Of a stretch of DNA of 64,000 nucleotides, positions 1 to 10,987 are shown piece by piece (position 1 is the stretch's first letter; each line of letters opens with the position of its first letter). The notes beneath the pieces are model-generated. The model was not told where the DNA came from and did not search any database. It worked only from the letters and a program-made list of their open reading frames with translations. Origin of the DNA: Prunella strophiata (lineage: Eukaryota > Chordata > Aves > Passeriformes > Prunellidae). The translations under genes and the position numbers were made by a program. The stretch is taken from NCBI GenBank assembly GCA_036583965.1, contig JAZBQD010000015.1, positions 67,860,830 through 67,924,829 on the forward strand, read 5' to 3'.

Positions 1-1764
1 TCATCTGGGCAGAGAGAGGGAAGAAAATGGAAATGGAGAAAGGAACAGAAAAAGAATGTTTCCATCTGTCACTTAGAGTTTCCTTCTACCACATACTGAT
101 TTGACTAATGACAGTAGCATAATTATCATTTCACATGTGTTTGGTAATATTCTTTGTTTGGACTGCCAGTTGTCCTGATGGAGTACCCTTAATAGTGTTA
201 TTCAAGACTGTAATCTCCCTATGTGGAACATTCATGCCTTCACCTGGAAACTTATTTTGTAGGTTTTTATTTTTCCCTCTGAAATTTCCACTGCTGGAAA
301 CCGTAAATACACCAATAATATTGAGCTTTTCTTGAGTGTGGAAATGCCTTTTTGCACATATCAATTCAAGTGTTCAAGAAAGCATAATTGTTAGACAGAC
401 ATCCAAATTATTCTACCAGTGCTTTTTTAAAAAAAAGAGATAAGTAAGAACAAACGTACTTCACCATGGCTCTAATCCAAAGCTCATTGAACAGATGCAA
501 TTATGCCTTGATCTATCAACAAAGATACTATCTGTACTGATAAGGCACTCTCCATACAATAAAGATTTATTTTTGAACACGACATTTTCATATTAAAGCA
601 TAAATGCACTCTTAGTGATGACTGAATCATTCCTTTGTGTAATTTTATAATGTTTCCACTCTCCCATAAGGGAAAATATCCCATATTTCTAATCTATGAG
701 GAAATTACCTGAAGTCACATTTAAATTCTTCGCTCACTGTTCCGTCAATATTCTTTCCAGAGTATTTTAGAAATACAGTGTTAACATTGAGCTATTTAAT
801 TAGATCACTTCAGGAAACATTTTGACAGTGTAACAAAAAAGTTCTAGCATGCTTTCCCCTTTGTGTGATCCATTCTACATTAGCTGATTAGAAAAAGATT
901 AGCTGAAAAGTTCCAAGGAAATAGAAGAGCATATTTGTCATGAACATATTATTCAAAACTAATACTGGTTTTTAGAACAACAAAACAATTTTTTGGATTT
1001 TTGCACTAACAAAGCATTAGCAAATGAGAATCAAATTAGGAAAAAAAAAATCATAAAGTAAAAGGTCATTTAAAAGCTGTTTTCTTCAGTATGCAGAAAG
1101 GAATACAAGATATAGACTCATAATAGGGTAGCAGTATTATTCAGCACCTATGAAATGCAGATGAGTTTATTAAAGATGCAAGTTGTTAAGTGTCTAACAA
1201 TTGAGCTCAGGTACTGAACAAACCTAATCAGATTGGTTCTGAACACTTTGTCTAAAGTAACTTTAAAAATCCTTTAAAAATTACTAGGTTTAAATTTTGC
1301 AAAATGTTTGTCTGTTATATATTGAATACATTCTTATCAATACTAAAATTTATGCCAAAGGGATATGTAGACATATTCAGAGGTTATTTTTTGCTCATAA
1401 GTTTCTCCTCTCTGTAGATTCTCAAGTCACCCACATGATTATAATGCAAACGCTTTCCAGTAGAGTTTTAAACACTCTGATAACATCTGTCACATATAGT
1501 TCATGATCCCTCTCATCCTCTCCCTAGGGAGTGTGTGCAGAGCACTGAGTCATTTTGTTAGTTTGATTTGGAGGAATTTATTTTTCATAAATTGCTATAT
1601 CATTATTTAAGCATGTAGACAGTCTGACAGAGTCTTTATCTCATGAAATGATGTGTATTTATTAGTTTACTAGATGAATATGAAACATGCTTTATTAAGT
1701 ATTCTTTTCTATTTCAGGGTAGTTGAACTGTAGCTGTTACAAAAGTCAATTGCTCAGCTAATGT
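1..1764. other. AT-rich stretch, no gene recognised
   Basis: Only short, unconvincing open frames occur on either strand (up to 77 codons), with no recognisable protein motif. I see no known repeat family, no tandem array and no RNA gene. It reads as ordinary non-coding AT-rich DNA flanking the LINE remnant that follows. Confidence 0.6.
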
Positions 1765-2470
1765 GCTCAACAATATAAGAAGTGGCTGGAAGCCTATAAG
1801 AAGGCTGCATGTCTCTTAGCACCTTTGGCATTTTTACAATGCAGAAGAGTGATTATAGTATAATTCCAGTCCTTTGACACTTCATTCACTATAGTTCAAG
1901 TTGATTAGCTTTTCTGGCTGGGTTACTGGTTTCCCTCCAACTTTTATGATATTACTAGTGATGCCATCTGTTCCAGGTATTTTTCCTCTTAAAGGTTTCA
2001 CGACTTTTTCTATCTTCTTTTTGAGGGCATAAGATACAATATTATTTTCATGTCTCCTAATGTCATAGGAGGTGGTGAAACTTGTCATGTTTGTCTCTAT
2101 GCATTCTTGTAGAGCTGCTGGTAAAGCTCATCTGCTCTCTGCAGGATGCTATCTCTCCCTCTGTAATTACTCTTTCATCACTGTCTGAGAGGGACATCTG
2201 GTGTCAATTATCTGTTTTCTTCTCATCTTGCTACAGCTGTTTCTTTTAAGAGTATTTTAAATCTTTTCTATGTTGCATCATATATTTGAATTCTTTGTGA
2301 TCTTCCATTTTCAAGGTCATGAGGAACTTGTAGTTGCAAGCAATCATTCTCTCTTTCAGTTCCATTTCTTTTATCATGAGTGTCCTATACGAATTTGCAC
2401 TACTAAACTGATCATTATGAACCACTGTCCTGATATCAAAAGGTACAGTTATAGTGAGATTTATTTTTCA
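1765..2470 (-). mobile_element. Degraded non-LTR retrotransposon, RTE-like reverse transcriptase (not CR1)
   Basis: Read on the minus strand, this is a broken LINE polyprotein running from the endonuclease/reverse-transcriptase linker into the RT domain. Seen in order: DSILQRADELYQQLYKN (about 2102-2170), matching the linker signature of an FY.LY type just before RT; then, in another frame, a 68-codon open piece (1882-2088) with PGTDGITSNIIK and a GGKPV block (RT motif KxPGxDGI plus GG.P); then, after one more frameshift, VSKDWNYTIITLL (1842-1889), matching the W..a.I..L motif that precedes a KKG box. Upstream to about 2470 the similarity is faint. At least two frameshifts and several stops make it a dead copy. 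The KxPGxDGI...GG spacing fits RTE-type or related elements and differs from the CR1 copies in this window. The exact family is not settled, and the ends are approximate. Confidence 0.7.
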
Positions 2471-3549
2471 AAGAACTTCCTTGACAACACTTTTCTCCCA
2501 GTACAGTTTGATACTTAATTTCATTATTTTCTTGATGTTTTTTTCTAGTTTCCTTGATCTCAATAACAATACTTTTATAATGTAGAAGATAACAAGGTTG
2601 AAGGCTTGAATCTGAAAACTTCAGGTAAAATACACTGAGAGTGTACATGGAACCTGGTTCTAGCACATTGTCCCTCAGACATCCATTAGCAGAGCTGGTA
2701 CCAGTAGACCAGATATATAATGTCCCCTATACCTGGTCACAATGTCTTTATGTTAAGGGTAGGGTGTTAACCCTCTGCCAAGTAATGCTGATGTATCTTA
2801 TCCAAGTCCAGAAACTCTCTTACACAAAGTTGCCAGAAAATTCAGACAAAGCTGGTAAGATAAAAACCCCAAAATTTTTAAGCTTTCATCAAAATAGAGG
2901 TTTGGATCTTGAACAAAAGTCTGCTTATCTTCAGTGGGTCAGAAATTCACAAAGAAGAGAGATTAGGCATTCAAATCTTCCAAGCTACATGTGTAGTTGT
3001 AGGACAATTATTACCTCAAAATAAAAAGCAATCCAAGCCTCTCCTTTAGACAGATTATTATCTCCCTTTTGTCTTTCCTATCCAAATGAGGAAGCTTAAT
3101 ATTATTGCTTTGGTTTGGCCTTTTTATTTTCTTCTTCTGATTTACACAATGCCAAGGACATAGGCTGCTTACATTTCCCATATTTAGGTTGAAGTGCTAT
3201 ATAATTGCACTGCTGAATATGCCAGGGCAAAGAAGAAAGATTTATTTATTTATTTCATGTAAGTACCATTTGCAGTCTTTTGTGTACCCTAGAGGAGAAT
3301 GATAAATAGCTGAGGGATATACACAGTCTGTAGTCAGTGAGAAAGCAATATTGTGGTGACCAGTGACAAGCTTGAATTGACATACATATTTTCCCAAATC
3401 ATCCCTTCTGCTGAGAGAAGTAAAGATGCTTAGATGTCTCAAAGCTATTAGTTTTTGTTTTTTTGGTTTACAGAGCGTTATTTTAAGTGAAGTTTGATTA
3501 TTTGCAGGGTCCTATTTGCATTTTAAACCCAGCAAACACAGACTCAAGA
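2471..3549. other. Stretch without recognised gene
   Basis: A 127-codon open frame lies at 2641-3024 (+), but the translation has no motif or composition typical of a known family. A short TTTA run sits at 3240-3256. No repeat family was recognised. Confidence 0.5.
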
Positions 3550-4124
3550 TGTGCTGGTTTTGGTCAGGGTAGACATAATTTTTCTTTATAGTAGCTGATA
3601 TTGAGTCATGTTTTGGGCATGTTTTGGAAACAGAGTTGGTAACACAGACATTTTCTTGTTACAGCTGAGCAGTGCTTACAGAGACTTGAGGCCTTTTCTG
3701 CCTCTGACACCACCCTAGCAGAGACTAAGCTGTGTGTGCACAAGCAGCTGGGAGGGAGCACAGAATGCTCCAACTGACCCAAGGAATGTTCATATCATAT
3801 GATGTTATCTTCAGCAGATAAAAGATAGGGGAAGAGTGACAAAGATATTTAGAGTGATGCCATGTGACTTTGTTATGCATAATAGACCCCTGAGTCCCTA
3901 GGGGTGGAAGAAAACCTTCCTGCCTGTGGGAAGTGGTGAATGAATTTCTTTTTTTTACTTTGCTTGCATGTGCATCTTCTGCTTTCCCCATCAAAAGGGA
4001 TCTTTATCTCAAGCCCCAAGTTTTCTCACTTTTACTCTTCTGATTCTCTCTCCCATTCCACTGGCGGGGGAGTGAGTGAGCAGCTGCACAGGGCTTGGTT
4101 GTCACCTGGAGTTAAACTAGAACA
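3550..4124 (+). mobile_element. Avian endogenous retrovirus LTR, eroded, apparently solo
   Basis: The segment starts TGTGCTGGTTTTGG and ends with GTTAAACTAGAACA, so it has the TG...CA ends of a retroviral LTR. Its whole length reads like a common bird LTR that I know from memory. Landmarks are GAGCAGTGCTTACAGAGACT near 3665, ACTGACCCAAGGAATGTTC, an eroded TATA box (GATAAAAG, 3817-3824), TGCCTGTGGGAAGTGGTGAA (about 3920), an eroded polyadenylation signal (ATCAAA, 3990-3995, where ATTAAA is expected) followed by TCTTTATCTCAA, and a GGCGGGGGAGTGAGTGAG block near the end. Orientation is +. I see no internal retroviral genes beside it, so it is probably a solo LTR. No perfect target-site duplication is visible (AAGA on the left against AGGA on the right), consistent with age. 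The family name is not assigned. Confidence 0.82.
3817..3824 (+). promoter_or_regulatory. Eroded TATA box of the LTR
   Basis: GATAAAAG lies where this LTR type carries a TATAAAG box, about 170 bases upstream of the degraded polyadenylation signal. One or two substitutions have damaged it, so promoter activity is doubtful. Confidence 0.4.
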
Positions 4125-4614
4125 TAGGAGAAAGTTGAGTGTCCCTATATAAAACCTAGGTTTTCCATATAGAAAAACCTAGATCTCTGACCACAGGGTG
4201 GTTGCACCTTTACTCTATAGAAACTCGAAAGAGCTGGATTTAACTGAAACTTTTATTAGCATATGATAATCACAATTTTATTCTGTTAATGTTGAAATCC
4301 AGATGATTATTTTGAAAAACTGATTTATTAAACATTTAAAATTTCAAGAAATGGACCTCTCATTCAGGGGATGAGGAAATTCTTTTTCTGCACTTCAGAA
4401 ATACTATACCACTTGGGTCATGTATATTTTGAAATATACTTGAAATATACTTTCAATAAACACTCTAGTTAGTTTTCTTTAATTATTATTGTGTACTTCA
4501 TGCACTAAGACATCAACTTGCTTCTAATTTCAGATTTCTACTGTTTTATGTGATGCAGGATTCAGTGAAATCTGTTCTATCAGTTGTACAACATGAGTAT
4601 TCAAATTTTTTGCC
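4125..4614. other. Spacer between LTR and CR1
   Basis: AT-rich sequence with no gene. The 11-mer TGAAATATACT occurs twice in close succession near 4429-4452, probably a slippage duplication. Confidence 0.5.
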
Positions 4615-5488
4615 TCAGATTTTACTGGCAATCACTCTTCCCATGTCTCTAAATCTCTGGTAATAGAAGAAGAGCAGTTTCAAGATAGCCTGAGAAACCT
4701 GAACAGTCACAAGTCCATGGGACTTGACAAGATGAATCCCAGGGTCTCAGGAAAATTGACAGATGTAGTCATTAAGCTACTCTACTTGCATTTGAAAAGT
4801 CATGGCAGTCAGGTGAAGTCCCTGGTGACTGGGAGAAAAGAAATATTACAACCACTTTCAAAAAAGGTAATAAGAAAGACCCTGAGAACTACCAGCTTCA
4901 TCTCTGTGCTGGCAAGATTATGGAACAGATTATCCTGGAAGTAATGATGAAGCACATAGAACACAAGGACAAGGGAGAAGAGAAAACTGACACAGCTTCA
5001 CCAAGGTCGAATTCCACCTTACTTTTCTAACAGTGGCCTTTCAGGATGAAGTGACAATCAGTGAATAACTGAAGATGTTTGGTTATCATCTACCTAATCT
5101 CCTGTAAGATCTTTGATATGGATCCCCACAACAATTTTACCTCTAAGTAGGGATAGGTAAGACATAGATTAGATGGATGGACTGTTAGATGGATAAGGAA
5201 TTTATTAGAATGGCCACATTCAAAGAGTTTCAGTCAGTTTCTCAATGTTCAAATGGAAACCTGTAACAAGTGGTATCCCTCAAGAGTCCATATTGGAATT
5301 AATATTATATAAATTCTTTATCAATGGAATTTTTAGTAAAATTCAAAGCATCCCTAGAAAGTTTACAAATGACACTATGCAGAGCTTCTGCACCTGGGTC
5401 AGGGCCATACCCAATATCATACCCAGTATTCATCCTCAGACCAGGAGATTAATTGATTGAGAACACTCTGGCAGAGAAGGATAACTTT
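4615..5488 (+). mobile_element. CR1 LINE fragment, reverse-transcriptase part of ORF2, inactivated
   Basis: CR1 is the main LINE of birds; its ORF2 encodes endonuclease and reverse transcriptase. Here only part of the RT region remains. It includes GLDKMNPRV (4720-4746, from the GPDGIHPRV-type block), TTTCAAAAAAGG (eroded FKKG box, about 4855), a region matching ATGGAACAGAT.ATCCTGGAAG, VTSGIPQESILE (about 5263-5298, from TSGVPQGSVLGP) and KFTNDT (5359-5376), where the catalytic motif FADDT should stand. Both key residues of the YADD/FADD box are therefore altered. After 5380 the sequence jumps to CTGCACCTGGGTC (5388-5400), which normally lies more than 100 bases further on, so there is an internal deletion. 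Similarity fades near GAGAAGGATAACTT. Multiple frameshifts are present. The 5' border is approximate, and the 3' UTR is missing. Confidence 0.88.
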
Positions 5489-5844
5489 GTTATAGTCAGA
5501 AATTCATACTAACTTCATACCAAAACCTGTTTTTTGACAAAAGCTTTGATGATTTTTTAAGCAGTGGAAAACACTTATTTGTGACAGAGGCTTCATGGGT
5601 TTTGGTTTTGTTTTTATTGACTCACAGTTCACACCCAACCATTCTTTGTGCTCAGTGAGGTCTTTGAATCACAGACAAAACACAGAAAAAGCTGAGGCCC
5701 CCCTCTTATGAAAGGATACATCTTAAGCTTGAAGTAGTCTCTTATCTAGGCCAAAGCTATATCTAATCAAACATTAAGATATGTTAATCTTAATAAACAT
5801 ATTTACCTTCTGTTGTCTCAGCCTCCTCTACAGTTGTGGTTTAG
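5489..5844. other. Spacer, nothing recognised
   Basis: AT-rich sequence between the CR1 fragment and a SINE-like remnant. I see no open frame of note and no tandem repeat. Confidence 0.5.
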
Positions 5845-5970
5845 TGCCCATCTTCATTTCACAAATGTGGAATTAGGGCACCGAAAGAGAGGAACATGTT
5901 CATCACAATAAAACCAGCAACAGAATTGGGAACTGAAGCCTGGTCTCCTGAAACCTAAGTGAATGCTTGC
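5845..5970 (+). repeat. Ancient MIR/CORE-SINE-like remnant
   Basis: The string order matches the 3' half of MIR-type SINEs. CATTTCACAAATGTGGAA (for CATTTTACAGATGRGGAA) is followed by GGGCACCGAAAGAGAGG (for GAGGCACAGAGAGG), then CATCACA (for GGTCACA), then CAGAATTGGGAACTGAAGCC and TGGTCTCCTGA (for CAGAGCTGGGATT.GAACCCAGGTCTCCTGA). The spacing between the blocks is conserved although many bases differ. This family is old in amniotes, so a bird copy this diverged is plausible. The alternative is chance similarity to a short tRNA-derived consensus. The borders are estimates. Confidence 0.5.
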
Positions 5971-6864
5971 CAAAATCCAAGTTTCTAAATGACTTTTTCA
6001 GATTCATGCCCATAGCAATATTTGTAATAGAAAATATAACATTTAAACCATAGGTATGAAATTAAGGCTAGAAAGGGAGTTCAGTTCTTCTAAGAAACAG
6101 AGGAGAAATGAAATTTCCCTACCACATAATGTGGATCCCAGGATGCATTTCTTGTGAGTGTTTTGGAAATGAGCAGAGAAATACATAGAAGAAATACAAA
6201 AATACACTCTTTCCATAATTTCTAAACCTTTTATACCGTAATAGACAGGGACTTTTTAAAGAAAAATCATCCAAAGTCCAAGATCCTTCTTAGCTGTTGT
6301 GCACAGTAACCTCAGGCAACTAGGGTATTATAAAATTTAATTTCTATTTAAAGAGCTAAATTGGAGCCTCCTGCATCACCTTCCAGTTCAGCTGCTTTAA
6401 AATGAGGGCATAATATAAAAGTTGGGAAAGGTCTGCAGAAACACTTAAGCTCTGCAAAGAGATACCTAAATTTCCAATTACAGAGTGAACTCTGGAAGTA
6501 GATGAGAAGAAATCTACAAAGACTGAATATTTTTCACCTTTTTGGCAGAAGGTGTTATCATTAGTAGTAGTGGGTGGGTCACAGTCAGCAAATCAGGCCA
6601 GCTAACTGGGGTTAGCAATACTTCTATTCAAACATTGACTAATTTCTCAGATAGATGTTATAGAAAGATTTTATCATATCACTTGCCGTACAGACATGAG
6701 GTTGTTGAAAGCAAAACCTCTGAAGTAATTTTATAGCATTTCGAAAATCTGAAAAATACATAATTGAGCTAGTGCTCACCAGATGAAAGAGTTCTTTTTT
6801 TGAACCATAATTTGCTTTGAAACTTTTCTTCCCATCCTATCCACCATCCCCAGCCTGGTCTAAC
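5971..6864. other. Stretch without recognised gene
   Basis: AT-rich DNA with a 64-codon open frame (6542-6736, +) that I do not recognise. No repeat family or RNA gene was identified. Confidence 0.5.
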
Positions 6865-7605
6865 TGTAGGAGAATGACACATGTGCAATTGAGATGTGGG
6901 AAGAAAAGAAAAAATGGCTGGGAGTAAGATGGCTGAAAAAATGGCTTATGTACAGAAAGTGCAAAAGCATGGAATTTCTGGGATGGCTCTTTCTTGAGAT
7001 ATAATTGAGGTGCTAACTGAAACCATGCAGAGCAACCATTTGATGAGTAGGCCAGTTGTCCTTTTTAAGACCAAATTATTTTAGAGAATGAATTGAAACT
7101 AGTAGGCAAGGTCAAAACAAAGGGTTATGTCTTTGTAGCCCGTTTGGACACAGTGTTTGGAACATCTGCCTTGGAAAGGATGGGGTTGATTCTGCTGTAC
7201 TGGAAGTGAAGAGTTGACAAGAGAATGGGGAATCAGGGGATAATGCAATGGGAAAAGTGAGCTAAGATACCCCAATCAACATTTGACTTGTCTAAAACAG
7301 ATAAAAAAAGCATCCTAAAACAAGGAAATAAACTGGGTAGTATATCTGTTTTCCAGTATGTCAACCAGGTGCAGATCCATGGTTAAGGAGAGGAAAAGTG
7401 CTAGACAGGAAAATGGGAAGTCAATTATCTATGCAGCTTTCTTCTATTACAAGGCCTGCATAATTTATAATTCCCATGAAACCTTCACAAAGGCTACTAG
7501 CATGTTTTGGTCAGGAATGTAACTTTAGTAATGTAAGTTAATAAACACCTCTTAATCTGTCTCCTTTTGATTGAATAGAGTCAATAGGATTCTGTAGTAG
7601 CAAAT
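6865..7605 (+). other. Weak LTR candidate
   Basis: The block begins TGTAGGAGAATG, is richer in G than its surroundings, and near its end carries GTTAATAAACACCTC (about 7536-7551). That resembles a polyadenylation signal followed by a short U5-like region ending near GTAGTAGCA. The layout suggests a retroviral LTR in + orientation, but I cannot see matching terminal inverted repeats or target-site duplications, and I do not firmly recognise the family. Confidence 0.25.
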
Positions 7606-9644
7606 TTCACCAGGCTCAAAGACATTGAAAAGTATGCTAGACCAGCTCTTTAATGGTATATTAGTGCTCTGTTAATCCCACCTATAGTGCAAATGCTCAT
7701 AACACATATGTAGTTTACATGGCCAGCATTTTTGGGATGTGATGCAGAGTTAGGCAATTGGATTGGATCAAAATTTGATTGTTACAACCTGGTTATCATC
7801 CTTAAGGAGTAATATTGAATACTGAGAATAGCTTGCTATACCACACTACAAGACTTGCAGCTTTTTCTTTCCTTTGAGTAAAATTTCAGGATTTTTTCTA
7901 TGGAAACATTATTTACAGATTGTCATGTTACAAAATATAGGTGATTTACTCATATTAAAAGTATGAGAAATGTGTATTAGAATACCTTCTAAATGGGGAT
8001 TTTTTTTTTCCATGTCCAGTTGCTTTTCTTGTATTATTTTTTGTTAGATTACAGTTATATGCAATTATGCCCCTTCTTAAGAGAAGTCTTTTTTTTCATC
8101 CCATTACATAGTGAAGTGATACCTCTTTTACAATGTTCCACCACCAGTGCTCACCTAAGTAGCAGAAAGTCTCTATGATGTGAAGTTACTGCTTCATGTC
8201 ACTCTGAATTATCTCACAGTGGGTGATAGACATCTGCACATGAACAGAAACCTCCCAGAGGCAAATGTTTTCATTGCATCTCAACAGCCTCCCAGCCTCC
8301 ATCAGTCTACAAAGCAAAAGTCCTGTTTGATCATGAACTCAGCTCTCTATAGGACAGGGCATATTGCAGCCCTATCACACAGTGGTTTAACTCTGTGTTG
8401 TTGTCAGGAGTACTTTGCCTTTAAATACAGTATTAGAGGAGTGGTGGTTTTTTTTTGGCCCTCAGTGCAAAGAGACATTCTTTACTTTTAATTAGTCATC
8501 ACCTGCAAATAAATTCAATTTTGAGAAGTGAATGCTATCTATTTTCAAAGGAGTCTTTTTCATCCAGTTCAAATAATTAATCTTTGATTTTAAATAAACT
8601 CTATTGATCAACTTCATAAATGTTCTTTTGTAGAGGTTATTTTTGATTCCATTAAATCTTTGGAGTAAATGAGATGGCATCCAAACACTTTTCAATCTGT
8701 TGATCTAATTCTTCACTTATCATCCTCTGTCATCCACTTTTATATTCAGATAAATTATTGGCTTATGCTTTCCTAAACATTATATAAATGAGCATAGATT
8801 AAGTAAGATATTTAATTTCATTTTGTTGAAAAGCCTTTTAAAAAAGTAGATCTGTAGACATGAGTAAAAGAAGTGGGAAAAAGTATTCAGAATAAATTGA
8901 AAGCTGGTTTCTAGGTTTATTTCATTAAAGATTTTTTATAAATTTTTCCTTTTCAAATTATCAGAGGTAGTAATGCAGCTCTTTTCAGTTTGCTGAATTT
9001 CCATCTCTTCATAGCAACAACAAAATATTTTTGATCACATAGTTATAATCACCTCTAACACCCTTCCCCCAACCCCAGAGCAGGTAAATTTTTGGCCAAA
9101 ACCAGTAACTTAGACTCCTTTTGAAATCAAAAAAGTAATAGCAAAAGCTCTGGTTGTGATTCATTCCACCTTGCTTGGAAACCATCTTTTGGCAGGATGA
9201 ATTACTTTCAGGGGGATGCCCATCTCACTCTGTAGAATCCCAGAAGATGAAAGGCGAATTTGTATGTCTCAAACACTCATAACTAGATGATGGTGGAGTC
9301 AAAGACTGTTGTTAATAACAGACAAGAATTGTTAGCAATAAGAAAATACTCTTAACATGATGTGGGAAAGAGCAAGGTATGGCTGGGGAAGGCAGGTGAT
9401 GCAGAGATAGGGCAGCACTTTTCTGGGACAAACATCCTTGTTCTAGTCCATAAAGAGACAACCAAAAAAAGGCAGTAAAAGTGTAGGAATAAGGCCAAGA
9501 AGGTGGAACCAACTGTAGAGGGACATCAAGACCACCCAAGAATCCCAAAACCTTCTTACTAATTTCCTAGAATGGTCTGAAAGAATGGACTTCACATGAT
9601 AACTAGTTTGCATAGAAAGCAAGAAAACCTATCTTCAAGGCAGA
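7606..9644. other. Stretch without recognised gene
   Basis: About 2 kb of AT-rich sequence. The open frames (8180-8491 +, 103 codons; 9312-9548 -, 78 codons) have no recognisable motifs and no supporting context. No mobile element was recognised. Confidence 0.5.
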
Positions 9645-10110
9645 GAAGCCTACTCATGAAAATGTACCCCACCAAGCCTGGGTGGTGGCCCCAGGACCCT
9701 GCACATCCCATCAGTGTGACTAATGCAGCTGGATTCATGCTGAAGTCAAGATTGACATCCAATCAGCTGGATTGACACTGAAGCCAGGACTGGTTATCTC
9801 TTTTTCTCTCTCTTTTTCTCACTTTCTTTCTCTTTTTCTCTCTCCCTCTTTAGTTCATCTTTTCCTTTCTGTCTTCCCTTTCACCCTACCTTTTTATTCA
9901 AAACCCATTGCTGGGTGTTTATATATGTGGCAGGGACAAATATAGCAATTTCCATGACAAGTGTCTAATTTACTAAAATCTTTCTGATTGTTTTTGGACC
10001 CTCTGACTTTTGTCCTTCCTTTCAGCCACAAGCATTTAGGAATCTTAGGTTCTTCCTTCTCCTTAAGGATGGGACATCATACTCCATGTAATTGATCTTT
10101 GAATTTATTT
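9645..10110 (+). other. LTR-like candidate with pyrimidine tract
   Basis: The segment contains a GC-richer head (GCCTGGGTGGTGGCCCC), two related copies of an AGCTGGATTGA/AGCTGGATTCA phrase (9730-9775), a pyrimidine-rich tract (about 9797-9895), then CCCATTGCTGGGTGTTTATA, GGCAGGGACAAATATAGC and CCTCTGACTTTTGTCCTTCC. This order feels like the 3' part of a passerine LTR that I partly remember. I cannot define the ends or find target-site duplications, so the call is tentative. Confidence 0.3.
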
Positions 10111-10274
10111 GTGTAAAGGTAGATGGAATGAATCTTGCCTACAATCACTGAAAAGTTATGGTATCTTTAGATTTGCTGGGCAAACCTGGGTGTAACACAC
10201 AGCCCAGTTTCATGTGACACAGCTATGTGACCTTCATTTAGCCTTTCAGAAGAGTAATATTGACTTGCAAGAGC

Positions 10275-10562
10275 TTCACAGAATCACAGAATAGGTCAGG
10301 TTGGAAGGGACCAGTGGGTCATCTAGTCCAACCTCCCTGCCTAATTATTCTGGTCATCCTAGAACACAGGATTGTGTCCAGATAGTTCTTGGATATTTCC
10401 AGGGAGGGAAACTCCACAGCCTCTCTGGGCAACCTGTTCCAGTGCTTGGTCACCTGCACAGTAAAGTTTTTCCTCATGTTCCGGTGGAGCTTCTTGTGCA
10501 TCAGTTTCTGCCTGTTACCTCTTGTCCTATTGTCAGGCACCACTGAGAAGAACCTGAAGACC
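10275..10562 (-). mobile_element. CR1 LINE 3' end (part 1 of a copy split by an LTR)
   Basis: On the minus strand the element ends with two ATTCTGTG octamers (the CR1 terminal microsatellite), preceded by a GGTTGGACTAGATGACC-type block and a CCCTTCCAACCTGACC block. Upstream of this comes the ORF2 tail (minus-strand frame 10319-10543), with the F.VQVTKHWNRLPREAVEFPSLE-like coding remnant typical of CR1 C-termini. The copy is 5'-truncated, as most CR1 copies are. At 10562 the CR1 sequence stops abruptly at an LTR and resumes after it at 10988. Confidence 0.9.
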
Positions 10563-10987
10563 TGATGCCTCAGGTTTTAGCTTTATATTTTACAGATTTT
10601 ACTCTGCTTTAGTGAGTAAGTCTAGGCTTCATATTAGGGGATAGTAAGCTCTCTTCACAGAATAGGTCCACAAAACAATTCCTTCTCTAGCTGGGGGCCC
10701 AAGGACAGCTGATTCAGATCTCAGGCCCAAGAGCATAAACAACAGTGGACTGAAGAGAGAAAACAAGAAGGGACTTCATGAGCTAAAGCTGTAGTTTGAC
10801 AATTAACTCCAATATACTAATGGACCAAAACTTGTAAAAGTGTGAGACCCTGTGACCTGTCATCAATTTTGTGGTCATTTTGGGTTGGGCTGTCCAAGGC
10901 GGATCTATTGAGGCCTCTTAATAAATACCTACTTTATTCTTTAACTCCATCTAGTCTCTGTTCTAGGTCAACCTTCACAAGGCATCA
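10563..10987 (+). mobile_element. Endogenous retrovirus LTR inserted in CR1, well preserved
   Basis: The 425-bp block begins TGATGCCT and ends AGGCATCA, which are perfect 8-bp inverted repeats with canonical TG...CA ends. It has a TATA-like TTGTAAAAG (about 10832-10840) and an intact AATAAA (10920-10925) in the order expected for U3-R-U5 on the + strand. CR1 sequence on both sides is collinear, which fixes the borders independently. No internal retroviral region is present, so it is a solo LTR. Direct flanks (GACC before, ATCC after) do not form a clear target-site duplication. Intact termini and polyadenylation signal suggest that it is younger than the LTR at 3550-4124. The family is not named; ERVL-type is possible. 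Confidence 0.85.
10920..10925 (+). terminator. LTR polyadenylation signal AATAAA
   Basis: AATAAA within TCTTAATAAATACC lies 62 bases before the LTR end, the normal position for the R-region polyadenylation signal of a retroviral LTR. Confidence 0.6.

Noticed and set aside
2641..3024. 127-codon + frame near the RTE-like remnant
   Set aside because: Opposite strand to the LINE and no RT, endonuclease or other motif; not part of the element as far as I can see.
3725..3994. 89-codon minus-strand frame
   Set aside because: Antisense shadow of the LTR at 3550-4124.
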